From Gluconacetobacter sacchari (GTDB lineage Bacteria; Pseudomonadota; Alphaproteobacteria; Acetobacterales; Acetobacteraceae): DNA of 64,000 bases. Below are positions 34,619 to 42,484 of the stretch, one piece after another (positions within the stretch are counted from its first letter, which is position 1; each line of letters opens with the position of its first letter). The notes beneath the pieces were generated by a model. That model was not told the origin of the DNA, ran no database searches, and saw nothing but the letters and a program-made list of their open reading frames with translations. A program made the position numbers and the translations under genes. The stretch covers positions 62,001 to 126,000 of the forward strand of contig NZ_JABEQJ010000004.1 of assembly GCF_014174255.1 (NCBI RefSeq). The letters run 5' to 3'.

Positions 34619-36033
34619 CGCCCGGTCAGGATCCGCTCGACCAGTTGCCCCACCGTCGGCACGAAGCCGTTGGCGTAGAACGGGTCGGTAGCAAAGCGCC
34701 ACGCATTGGTGCCGCCGAACATCAGGTTGTTGTCCATCACCTCGTCGGCGCCCTCGGTCCCCGCATGGGCGATGGCCTGAAGCGTCTTCTGGATGCAGAA
34801 CGACCGCGGATCCGCCCGATGACCGTTGGAATAATCCGGTCCCCGCTGGCTCCAGTTGGAAAAGCGGCATTCCGACAGGCAGCCCATGCACGCCACCTGG
34901 TCGGCCAGGATCTCCCGCGCCCGGTCGGGCGTGACGAAGATCAGCGTCGAATCCGGGGTGCGCATGGCCTCGGTATAACCTTCGCGCTCCCACAGCCGGA
35001 CATGCTCGCGATCGGCCTCGGTCATGAAGACCTGCCGCGCCCGCGCCCCCACGCCATAGGCCGCGACATGCTCGCCCACCGGTTCGGTGGAATAGGCGAC
35101 CTGCCGCTCCGAACGCGCCTGGAGTTCCCGCAGGAACGGGTTGTTCACCGCCGAGGAATAAAATCCGGTCGGCGAGAAGCGGTTCAGGAAGACATCCCCC
35201 TTCTTCAGGGTCAGCAGCCGCCGCTTCCACGCCTCCGGGATCGGGCTTTCCCGCGTCAGCAGCGGCCGGGTGCCGAACTGGAAGGCGACAGGCCCGAGTT
35301 CGGGATTGTCGATCCAGTCCTCCCATTCCTCCAGGCACCACACGCCACCCGCCATGATGATCGGCGTCTCGTGCAGGCCGAAGCCGCGCATCGCCTGGCG
35401 TAACGCCAGCACGCGCGGAAACGGGTCTTCGGGGGCCAGCGGGTTTTCGGTGTTCGACAGGCCGTTATGCCCGCCGGCCCGCCAGGGGTCTTCGTACACC
35501 ACCCCACCCAGCCCGCAGGGATTCTTGTGGAAAGACCGTTTCCACAGGGCGCTGAACGCCCGGGCGGACGAGACGATGGGATAATAATGAATGCCGAACC
35601 GCGCCGCGATCTCCGACAGGCGATAGGGCATGCCCGCGCCGCAGGTCAGGCCGTGGATCAGGCCCGGCGCACCTTCCAGCACGCCGAGGATCACCTCCTC
35701 GGCACCGCCCATCTCCCACAGGATGTTGGCGTGGACACGCCCGCGCCCGCCGGCCAGATCGTGCGCGATCCGCACCTGCGCGATCCCGCCGGCAACGGCG
35801 TAGGCGATCAGTTCCTGCTGCCGCTCGCGCCGGGTCCGGCCGCGATAGATCTGCGGAACGGTCCGTCCCTCGGCGTCGTATGAATCGGCATTGACGATCG
35901 ACACCGTGCCGGCGCCCCCCGCCGCCGCCCAATGTCCGGACGATATGCCGGTCGAGACCGATACGCCCTTCCCACCTTCGATCAGCGGCAGGACATCCAC
36001 CCCGCCCATGCGGATCGCATTGATCGCCTTCAT
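34615..36033 (-). CDS. Nitronate monooxygenase / 2-nitropropane dioxygenase-like flavoprotein
   Basis: The 472-residue protein starts MKAINAIRMGGVDVLPLIEGGKGVSVS and has TIM-barrel FMN-binding segments HGLTCGAGMPYRLSEIAARF, ETPIIMAGGVW and GPVAFQFGTRPLLT, the order seen in the nitronate monooxygenase/FabK superfamily. It is longer than typical NMO (~320-350). The C-terminal extension carries C-x2-C-x3-C (CMGCLSEC) plus a further Cys (SFCIQK), suggesting a metal or Fe-S site. The substrate is unknown. It is downstream of pnp on the same strand, 118 nt away. Confidence 0.75.
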   Translation of the reverse strand: MKAINAIRMGGVDVLPLIEGGKGVSVSTGISSGHWAAAGGAGTVSIVNADSYDAEGRTVPQIYRGRTRRERQQELIAYAVAGGIAQVRIAHDLAGGRGRVHANILWEMGGAEEVILGVLEGAPGLIHGLTCGAGMPYRLSEIAARFGIHYYPIVSSARAFSALWKRSFHKNPCGLGGVVYEDPWRAGGHNGLSNTENPLAPEDPFPRVLALRQAMRGFGLHETPIIMAGGVWCLEEWEDWIDNPELGPVAFQFGTRPLLTRESPIPEAWKRRLLTLKKGDVFLNRFSPTGFYSSAVNNPFLRELQARSERQVAYSTEPVGEHVAAYGVGARARQVFMTEADREHVRLWEREGYTEAMRTPDSTLIFVTPDRAREILADQVACMGCLSECRFSNWSQRGPDYSNGHRADPRSFCIQKTLQAIAHAGTEGADEVMDNNLMFGGTNAWRFATDPFYANGFVPTVGQLVERILTGR

Positions 36034-36151
36034 CGCTACCCTATCGTCATCGCGCGGTCCCGATGGACCGGCGTCTCGTCCATACGTGCCCCGCTCCCAA
36101 CGGGCGGGGCCGCGGTGGTGGCGCAGAAGGCTGCCCCACCACCGGCCGGCT

Positions 36152-38293
36152 TCAGCGCGCCGGCGGCCGAGCGGGCTTGGCGCCGACGGCCTCGCTGATG
36201 TCGGCCCCCGTCTCCTGGTCGACGACGCGCATCGACAGCTTGACCTTGCCGCGATCGTCGAAGCCCAGGACCTTCACCTTGACCGCGTCGCCCTGGTTGA
36301 CGATGTCCGTGGTCTTGGCCACCCGGCCCTGCGACAGCTCCGAAATATGGACCAGCCCGTCGCGCGCGCCCAGGAAGTTGACGAACGCTCCGAAATCGGC
36401 GGTCTTGACCACCTTGCCGGTATAGATCGCGCCGATCTCGGGCTCGGCCACGATGCCGCGGATCCGCTCGATCGCCTTGGTGGCCTGATCCTCGGCCGAG
36501 GCGGCGATCATGATCGTACCGTCGTCCTTGATGTCGATCTTGGCGCCCGAATATTCAACGATCTCACGGATCACTTTACCGCCCTGGCCGATCACGTCGC
36601 GGATCTTCTCCTTGGGCACCGTGATGGTGGTGATCTTCGGCGCGGTCGAGGACACGTCGCTGCGCCCCTCGGTCAGCGCCTTGGACATCTCGCCCAGGAT
36701 ATGCAGCCGGCCGTCGCGCGCCTGGCCCAGGGCGATCTTCATGATCTCGGGCGTGATGGACGTGATCTTGATGTCCATCTGCAACGCGGTGATGCCGTCC
36801 TCGGTGCCCGCGACCTTGAAGTCCATGTCGCCCAGATGGTCTTCGTCACCCAGGATGTCGGACAGCACGGCAAAGCCGCGATCTTCCTTGATCAGGCCCA
36901 TGGCGATGCCCGCCACCGGCCGCTTCAGCGGCACGCCGGCATCCATCAGCGCCAGCGAGGTGCCGCACACGGTCGCCATGGAGGACGAGCCGTTGCTCTC
37001 GGTGATCTCGGACACCACGCGCATGGTGTACGGAAAGGCATCCTTGCCCGGCAGCAGCGGATGCACCGCGCGCCAGGCCAGCTTGCCATGGCCGATCTCG
37101 CGCCGGCCGGGCGAGCCCATGCGGCCGCACTCACCCACCGAATAGGGAGGGAAGTTGTAGTGCAGCATGAAGTTGGTGCGGTACTCGCCTTCCAGCGCGT
37201 CGATCACCTGCTCGTCCTGGGCGGTGCCCAGGGTGGCGACCACCAGGGCCTGGGTCTCGCCACGGGTGAACAGGGCCGAGCCATGGGCGCGCGGCAGGAT
37301 GCCGACTTCCGACACGATCGGGCGAACCGTCTTCAGGTCGCGGCCGTCGATCCGCAGGCCGGTCTCCAGCACCGCGCTGCGCACCACGTCGGCTTCCAAG
37401 TCCTTCAGGATCGGCTTGGCCGCGCCCGCGTCCAGCCCCTCGGCGGTCAGCGCCGCCAGCACGGCGTCCTTCGCCGCGCCGACCTTCTTGTAGCGCTCCT
37501 GCTTGACGCGCTCCTGATAGGCTTCGGCGATCGCGGCACGGCCCAGCGCATCGACCCGCTTGCGCAGCGCCAGCTCCTCGGCCGACGGCTCGGCCAGGTC
37601 CCACGGCGCCTTCGCGGCCTGCTCGGCCAGCGCGATGATGGCGTCGATCACCGGCTGGAACGCTTCATGACCGAAGGTCACGGCGCCCAGCATCACCTCC
37701 TCGCTCAGCTCGCCGGCCTCGGATTCGACCATCAGCACGCCTTCGGACGTGCCGGCGACGACCAGGTCCAGCGCGCTGCTCTTCATCTCCGGCAGCGTCG
37801 GGTTCAGGATATAGGCGCCGTTCTCGTAGCCGACGCGGCAGGCCGCGACCGGGCCGAAGAACGGAATGCCCGACAGCGTCAGCGCCGCCGAGCAGCCGAT
37901 CAGCGCCGCGATCGCCGGATCGTTCTCCAGGTCGTGGCTCAGCACGGTGGCGACGACCTGGACCTCGTTGCGGAAGGTCTCCGGGAACAGCGGACGGATC
38001 GGCCGGTCGATCAGGCGCGAATTCAGGACCTCGATCTCGGACGGGCGCCCTTCACGCTTGAAGAAGCCGCCGGGGATCTTGCCGGCCGCGAAGGCCTTTT
38101 CCTGGTAGTTGACCGTCAGCGGGAAGAAATCCTGCCCCGGCTTGACGCTCCGGGCGCCGACGGCGGTGCAGAGCACGACCGTGTCGCCATAGGTCACGAC
38201 CACGGCGCCATCGGCCTGGCGGGCGATCTTGCCCGTTTCCAGCACCAGCGCGCGGCCGCCCCACTCGATCTCTTTGCGGTAGTAGTTGAACAT
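36152..38293 (-). CDS. pnp: Polyribonucleotide nucleotidyltransferase (PNPase)
   Basis: The 713-residue protein has two RNase PH-like domains ([62 protein letters not shown]). A KH domain ([19 protein letters not shown]) and an S1 domain ([20 protein letters not shown]) follow. It degrades mRNA phosphorolytically in the cytoplasm. It lies downstream of rpsO on the same strand, the conserved rpsO-pnp order, with a 316-nt gap. Confidence 0.97.
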   Translation of the reverse strand: MFNYYRKEIEWGGRALVLETGKIARQADGAVVVTYGDTVVLCTAVGARSVKPGQDFFPLTVNYQEKAFAAGKIPGGFFKREGRPSEIEVLNSRLIDRPIRPLFPETFRNEVQVVATVLSHDLENDPAIAALIGCSAALTLSGIPFFGPVAACRVGYENGAYILNPTLPEMKSSALDLVVAGTSEGVLMVESEAGELSEEVMLGAVTFGHEAFQPVIDAIIALAEQAAKAPWDLAEPSAEELALRKRVDALGRAAIAEAYQERVKQERYKKVGAAKDAVLAALTAEGLDAGAAKPILKDLEADVVRSAVLETGLRIDGRDLKTVRPIVSEVGILPRAHGSALFTRGETQALVVATLGTAQDEQVIDALEGEYRTNFMLHYNFPPYSVGECGRMGSPGRREIGHGKLAWRAVHPLLPGKDAFPYTMRVVSEITESNGSSSMATVCGTSLALMDAGVPLKRPVAGIAMGLIKEDRGFAVLSDILGDEDHLGDMDFKVAGTEDGITALQMDIKITSITPEIMKIALGQARDGRLHILGEMSKALTEGRSDVSSTAPKITTITVPKEKIRDVIGQGGKVIREIVEYSGAKIDIKDDGTIMIAASAEDQATKAIERIRGIVAEPEIGAIYTGKVVKTADFGAFVNFLGARDGLVHISELSQGRVAKTTDIVNQGDAVKVKVLGFDDRGKVKLSMRVVDQETGADISEAVGAKPARPPAR

Positions 38294-38609
38294 TCAGACA
38301 CTCCCTGTCCGAAAGCCGCCCCGGATGGCGGGGAAGGGCCCGGACAAGGGGATGAAGGACAGCGTCTCGGACGGCATGGGGCGATGACGGTCACCCGCCA
38401 GAACACCATGTGGCCTGAAACGCTGCGACCCGGTCCGGATGTCTTCACCGACAAGGGGGCAGCGTGTGGCCCGGCCCACGATTGGGCATCGGGCATCGTG
38501 GCGGCCCCGCGACGACAGGGCGGCCATGCCACCCCGCCGGCGGAGCGCACCGGCGCGATCCGGCCCACCACCGCGCGACGCGGGGCAGCGGGCCGGAGCG
38601 CGCATCATC
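38294..38609 (-). other. rpsO-pnp intergenic region (no gene)
   Basis: These 316 nt separate rpsO and pnp. In other bacteria this region carries the rpsO terminator, the pnp promoter and an RNase III-cleaved leader hairpin controlling PNPase autoregulation. Here GC-rich inverted segments are frequent (for example GCCCGATGCCC around 38488-38500), but I cannot identify a T-tailed terminator or a clear promoter. Confidence 0.4.
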
Positions 38610-38879
38610 TCAGCGGCGCAGGCCCAGGCGACCGATCACGGTCTGGTAGCGGGCCGCGTCCTTGCGCTTCAGATAGTCCAGCAGGCCGCGGCGCTTGCCG
38701 ACCATCACCAGCAGGCCGCGACGCGAATGGAAATCCTTCGCGTGGGTCTTCAGGTGCTCGGTCAGGTTCGTGATCCGCTCGGTCAGCAGGGCGACCTGGA
38801 CTTCCGGCGATCCGGTATCCTGGGCGGCGGTCTGGTATTCGCCAATCAGCGCCGTGCGGCGCTCAGCAGTAATCGACAT
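38610..38879 (-). CDS. rpsO: 30S ribosomal protein uS15
   Basis: The 89-residue protein [16 protein letters not shown]...[13 protein letters not shown] matches S15 over its whole length, including the conserved [30 protein letters not shown] and [14 protein letters not shown]. It binds 16S rRNA in the platform of the small subunit. The ATG at 38879 is preceded by GTGGAGAACACG; an upstream in-frame ATG at 38891 lacks conservation. It lies between truB and pnp. Confidence 0.97.
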   Translation of the reverse strand: MSITAERRTALIGEYQTAAQDTGSPEVQVALLTERITNLTEHLKTHAKDFHSRRGLLVMVGKRRGLLDYLKRKDAARYQTVIGRLGLRR

Positions 38880-38903
38880 CGTGTTCTCCACATTCCAATC
38901 CGG

Positions 38904-39824
38904 TTAAAGCATGCGGTCCGGGCGCAGCCAGCCATCGTCCAGCCGGCACAGCCCGATCACGCGCCCCCCGTCCATCCCCCGCACGATGCCCTGGTCGGGA
39001 TCGGCGGCGTCCGGAATCCGTCCCATCAGGCCGAGCAGGCTGATCGCCTGCCCGTGCGAGAGGGACTCCGCTTCCTCGTGGGTCAAGGCCAGCGCCGGGA
39101 TGTCGGCCAGCGCGGTCGCGACCGGAAGAAGCAGATCCGGTGAGGCAGGCGCGTTGTCGTCGTTCGGCGCCAGTTTGTCCAGTGGAATCGCGTCTTCCTC
39201 GGCAAAAGGCCCCACCCGCAGCCGGCGCAGGGCGGCCACATGCCCGACCGTGCCGCACGCCCGCGCGATGTCGCGGGCCAGCGAGCGCATATAGACCCCC
39301 TTGCCGGATTCCACCTCGAAAATCGCGGTATCCGCATCCGGCCGCGCCACCAGCTCGAACCGGTCGATCCGCGCGGGCCGGGGCGGCAGGTCGGGTGCCC
39401 TGCCGTCGCGCGCCATGTCATAGGCCCGCTCGCCCGCGACCTTGATCGCGGAATAGACGGGCGGCACCTGCATGATGTCGCCGCGAAAGGCCGGCAGCGC
39501 GCGGCGGAAATCCTCGTCCGACGGCCGCACGGCCGAGGTCTCGGTCACTACGCCGTCGGCATCGTCCGTGTCCCGCGCCTCGCCCAGCCGCAGGGTGAAG
39601 TGATAGCGCTTGGTCCCGTCCATGATGTAGGGCACGGTCTTGGTGGCCGCGCCGAAGGCGATCGGCAGCAGCCCGGTCGCCAGCGGATCCAGCGTGCCGC
39701 CATGCCCCGCCTTCGCGGCGTCGAACGCGCGCTTCACCCGGTTGACGACATCGGTCGACGTCATCCCTCCCGGCTTGTCGATGACCAGCCAGCCATCGAT
39801 CGGACGTCCGCGCTTGCGTCGCAT
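38904..39824 (-). CDS. truB: tRNA pseudouridine(55) synthase
   Basis: The 306-residue protein has the N-terminal GWLVIDKPGGMTSTDVV, the catalytic Asp in GHGGTLDPLATGLLPIAFG and the downstream RYHFTLRLGEARDTDDADG and QVPPVYSAIKVAGERAYD. It makes pseudouridine 55 in the tRNA T-loop. ATG 39824 has AGAAGG 9 nt upstream. In most alphaproteobacteria rbfA lies directly upstream; here a 2.2-kb plus-strand insertion separates them, so truB must have its own promoter or rely on antisense-crossing read-through. Confidence 0.96.
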   Translation of the reverse strand: MRRKRGRPIDGWLVIDKPGGMTSTDVVNRVKRAFDAAKAGHGGTLDPLATGLLPIAFGAATKTVPYIMDGTKRYHFTLRLGEARDTDDADGVVTETSAVRPSDEDFRRALPAFRGDIMQVPPVYSAIKVAGERAYDMARDGRAPDLPPRPARIDRFELVARPDADTAIFEVESGKGVYMRSLARDIARACGTVGHVAALRRLRVGPFAEEDAIPLDKLAPNDDNAPASPDLLLPVATALADIPALALTHEEAESLSHGQAISLLGLMGRIPDAADPDQGIVRGMDGGRVIGLCRLDDGWLRPDRML

Positions 39825-39954
39825 GGGGCAAAACCTTCTTGATGCAGAATCCCTGGAAGAGGCGTGCGTGTAGACGAGCCCTGAAAGGGGAGCAATGCCG
39901 GATTGTGCCATGCCTGCTTTCCCCGGGGGCCGCGAACGCCCGAAACAGGGGCGG

Positions 39955-40950
39955 ATGACCATCCCCCGCGTCCCGTCCCCTCCTCGCACCCATCCCGGCC
40001 GGGCCGCCGGACTGATGGCCACCCTGCTCTTCATCGCGGGCGGGATCGCGCTGGGCTGCGCGTTTCTCGGCGGGTTCGGCCGGTTCGGCCTGCGGGCGCA
40101 TACCGAGCGGGCGGTGATCGTGTTCGACCACCCGGTCGGCGGCCTGCGCGCCGGCGCGCTCGTCACCTTTCGCGGCGTGGCGCTGGGCCGGGTCGAACAT
40201 ATCGGCCTGTACGCCGACCCGCTCCACGCCCGCGCGCTGATCCCCGTCACGATCCGCGTCCAGCCCGACCATATCCATCTTGCGGGCAGTTCGCGCCACC
40301 CCACGCTGCCCGGCCTGGTGCGGGACGGATTGCAGGCCGAACTTCATACCGCCAGCCTCGTCACCGGCCACATCGGCATCGACCTGGACATCGTGCCCGG
40401 CCCCGTCCCACGCCCTCATCCCGGCCTGTCGAACCTGGTGGAAATCCCCGCCCACGAATCCAGGCTGGAAATTCTGCGCCATACCCTGGCAACCCTGCCG
40501 ATCCACAAGATGGCCGCCGAATGGCAACAGGCCGCGCAGGACGGGCAGAAGACCGCCGCGCGGATCCAGGCCGCCCTGCCCGCCCTCCGCGCCAGCCTGG
40601 CGGGTCTGGCCGCCGCGACCCGCACCGCCGCGACCTCCATGGCCACGGCTCGGCGGCAAACCGCGCAAGACAGCCGCCGCACGCGGGGCGTGCTCTCCCG
40701 ACTGATGACCACCGCGCGCCGGCAGACGCAGGATCGCGGCGCCGAAATCCGCACCGTCACCCGCGATACCAAAGCCGCCCTGTCCACCGCCCGACAGGTC
40801 CGCTCCGATCTGCGCACGCCCGACGACGCCCTGGAGACGGATCTCGCGGCAGCGGGGCGCGACCTGGCGGCGGGCGGGGTCGCGCTACGTGGCGCGGCAC
40901 GAACCATCCGCCATACGCCGACCATGCTGCTGACCGGATCCGGGCGTTAG
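39955..40950 (+). CDS. MCE-domain (MlaD-like) membrane-anchored protein
   Basis: The 331-residue protein has one N-terminal membrane helix (about residues 18-40) and an MCE domain (RAVIVFDHPVGGLRAGALVTFRGVALGRVEHI to GLVRDGLQAELHTASLVTG). A long alpha-helical tail with repeated Arg/Thr-rich heptads (TARRQTAQDSRRTRG) follows. MCE proteins form periplasmic lipid-shuttling barrels, usually encoded with MlaE/MlaF-type ABC genes or PqiA-type partners; none is adjacent. ATG 39955 (CAGGGGCGG upstream) is preferred to 39895. Its TAG stop is the first triplet of the left inverted repeat. Confidence 0.8.
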   Translation: MTIPRVPSPPRTHPGRAAGLMATLLFIAGGIALGCAFLGGFGRFGLRAHTERAVIVFDHPVGGLRAGALVTFRGVALGRVEHIGLYADPLHARALIPVTIRVQPDHIHLAGSSRHPTLPGLVRDGLQAELHTASLVTGHIGIDLDIVPGPVPRPHPGLSNLVEIPAHESRLEILRHTLATLPIHKMAAEWQQAAQDGQKTAARIQAALPALRASLAGLAAATRTAATSMATARRQTAQDSRRTRGVLSRLMTTARRQTQDRGAEIRTVTRDTKAALSTARQVRSDLRTPDDALETDLAAAGRDLAAGGVALRGAARTIRHTPTMLLTGSGR

Positions 40951-41053
40951 AGCATCATCCAACCGGATGGACTCATTCGGTCGGATAAAGATGCTCTATA
41001 AAACAATGATCTAGAGCCATATCCGTGAACCAGTGTGAACGGATATGGCTCTA
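40948..41053. repeat. Left arm of a perfect 106-bp inverted repeat
   Basis: This arm is the exact reverse complement of 41916-42021 over all 106 bp. It holds two palindromic units: one with ends AGAGCATC/GATGCTCT (49 bp) and one with ends AGAGCCATATCCGT/ACGGATATGGCTCT (40 bp), joined by 15 AT-rich bases. Its first triplet TAG is the stop codon of the MCE gene. Confidence 0.95.
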
Positions 41054-41057
41054 AGAG

Positions 41058-41109
41058 CCAGGGCGCTGCCCTGGACCCGGCAGGGCCCGAGGCCCTGCAC
41101 CCCATTTTT
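41058..41109 (+). terminator. Twin GC hairpins with short T-run upstream of the AAA-ATPase gene
   Basis: CCAGGGC-GCT-GCCCTGG (41058-41074) and GCAGGGCC-CGA-GGCCCTGC (41080-41098) are two perfect stems. The second is followed by ACCCCATTTTT. They could terminate transcription from the MCE gene before it enters the ATPase gene. Confidence 0.45.
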
Positions 41110-41141
41110 GGGATGTCGTGGGCCCGTGCTATGCACGCGTC

Positions 41142-41918
41142 ATGGCACGGAAAGCTGGCCACACGCTCTATCGGGCGCCGTTTCTCAAGCGCGTCAGCCT
41201 TCTGCCCGAACGCGTGGCGGAGCCGGATGCCTTTCCCTTCTCATTGCCGGTCCTGACCTGGCCCAGCTTCGAGATCGATTTTACCGCCCCGGTCACGATT
41301 TTCGCCGGCCCCAATGCCAGCGGCAAATCCACCCTCATCGAAGCATTGGCGGCGCTCTGCGGCTTTCCGCTCCATGGCGGCAACCGCAATTTCGCGATCG
41401 GCCCGCAGGGACGCAACGCCCTGGCCGAGGCCCTGCGCCCAAGCTGGTTCCCCAAGTTCACCAGCGGATTCTTCGTCCGCGCCGAAGGATTCGCCGCCCT
41501 CATCGCCGAAATCGACCGGCTGGCTGCCGAAGACCCCGGCTATGCAGCCGATTTCCTGGCGGAATTCGGCGGCCGTTCGGGCACTGAACGCTCGCATGGC
41601 GAGGGCTATTTCCACCTGTTCAGCCGCAGGATCGCAGGACGCGGGATTTACATCCTCGACGAACCGGAAGCCGCGCTCTCACCCATCCGTCAGATGGAAT
41701 TTCTCAAGATCATCCACGCGGCCGTACAGCGCGGCGACGCACAATTCCTCATCGCCACCCATTCGCCGCTCATCATGGCCTACCCCGGCGCCACGGTGCT
41801 GCACCTGACACGGCACGGCCTCGTCGAACGACCCTTCCGGCTGACGGATCATTTCGCCATCCTGAGCGAATTCCATCGCGATCCGGACGCGTTCATGGCC
41901 ACCCTGCTGCTCGGCTAG
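41142..41918 (+). CDS. Small AAA/ABC-type ATPase (COG3910-like) inside an inverted-repeat cassette
   Basis: The 258-residue protein has Walker A FAGPNASGKST (about residues 55-64), a Walker B with ABC-style D-loop GIYILDEPEAALSP, and a switch His in LIATHSPLIMAYPGA. These are the motifs of small stand-alone predicted ATPases of the ABC/SMC-like (COG3910) type. No nuclease or toxin partner is encoded with it. ATG 41142 is chosen; GTG 41118 would add eight residues. Its stop TAG is the first triplet of the right inverted repeat. The strand is opposite to the operon it interrupts. Confidence 0.8.
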   Translation: MARKAGHTLYRAPFLKRVSLLPERVAEPDAFPFSLPVLTWPSFEIDFTAPVTIFAGPNASGKSTLIEALAALCGFPLHGGNRNFAIGPQGRNALAEALRPSWFPKFTSGFFVRAEGFAALIAEIDRLAAEDPGYAADFLAEFGGRSGTERSHGEGYFHLFSRRIAGRGIYILDEPEAALSPIRQMEFLKIIHAAVQRGDAQFLIATHSPLIMAYPGATVLHLTRHGLVERPFRLTDHFAILSEFHRDPDAFMATLLLG

Positions 41919-42021
41919 AGCCATATCCGTTCACACTGGTTCACGGATATGGCTCTAGATCATTGTTTTATAGAGCATCTTTATCCGACCGAATGAGTCC
42001 ATCCGGTTGGATGATGCTCTA
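41916..42021. repeat. Right arm of a perfect 106-bp inverted repeat
   Basis: This arm is the exact reverse complement of 40948-41053. It overlaps the ATPase stop codon and ends 22 bp before the rbfA stop. The two arms plus the ATPase gene form a symmetrical 1,074-bp unit. The arms contain no transposase gene and no evident target-site duplication. Confidence 0.95.
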
Positions 42022-42043
42022 GCACCAAGCCCTCGGCAGCGCG

Positions 42044-42484
42044 CTACTCGTCCAGATCCCGCGCCACGTCCGGCCGGCGCAGCAGCGCATCGACCTCCAT
42101 CGCATAATCCAGCGCCGTATCGGGCTGGAAATGGATTTCCGGCACCACCCGCAGGCGCAGGCTGCCCGACATGCGCGAGCGCAGAAACGGCGAAACCCGA
42201 TTGAGAGCCGGCAGCAGCGCCTCGACATCGCTGCGCCCCAGCCGCGCGACGAAGGCCGTCGCGTGCTTCAGGTCGGGGGAAAGCCGCACTTCCGTCACGG
42301 TGATGCGGGCATCGGCCAGGTCCGGGTCGCGGAACTCGGTGCGCGCGAACAGGTCGGCCAGCACGCGGCGCACTTCCTCGCCCACGCGCAACTGGCGCTG
42401 GCTGGGGCCGGAAGCGGCAAGACCGGCGAGTTTCCCCGCCGGCCCCGCCATATTCACCTTCCCACGAGAGGGGTTGCGACTCAT
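42044..42484 (-). CDS. rbfA: Ribosome-binding factor A
   Basis: The 146-residue protein has the RbfA KH-type core: [38 protein letters not shown] and [26 protein letters not shown]. It binds immature 30S subunits and helps 16S rRNA 5'-end processing. ATG 42484 overlaps the infB stop (ATGA), indicating coupling within the nusA-infB-rbfA operon. The N-terminal ~25 residues are a variable extension. Confidence 0.93.
   Translation of the reverse strand: MSRNPSRGKVNMAGPAGKLAGLAASGPSQRQLRVGEEVRRVLADLFARTEFRDPDLADARITVTEVRLSPDLKHATAFVARLGRSDVEALLPALNRVSPFLRSRMSGSLRLRVVPEIHFQPDTALDYAMEVDALLRRPDVARDLDE

Noticed and set aside
35891-38773. A 960-codon open frame on the plus strand across pnp
   Set aside because: It is antisense to pnp over its length; composition is that of a GC-codon shadow.
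40948-42021. Insertion sequence interpretation of the inverted-repeat cassette
   Set aside because: The enclosed gene is an ATPase without transposase features (no DDE or HUH motif), and no target-site duplication flanks the arms, so it is listed as a repeat-bounded cassette rather than an IS element.
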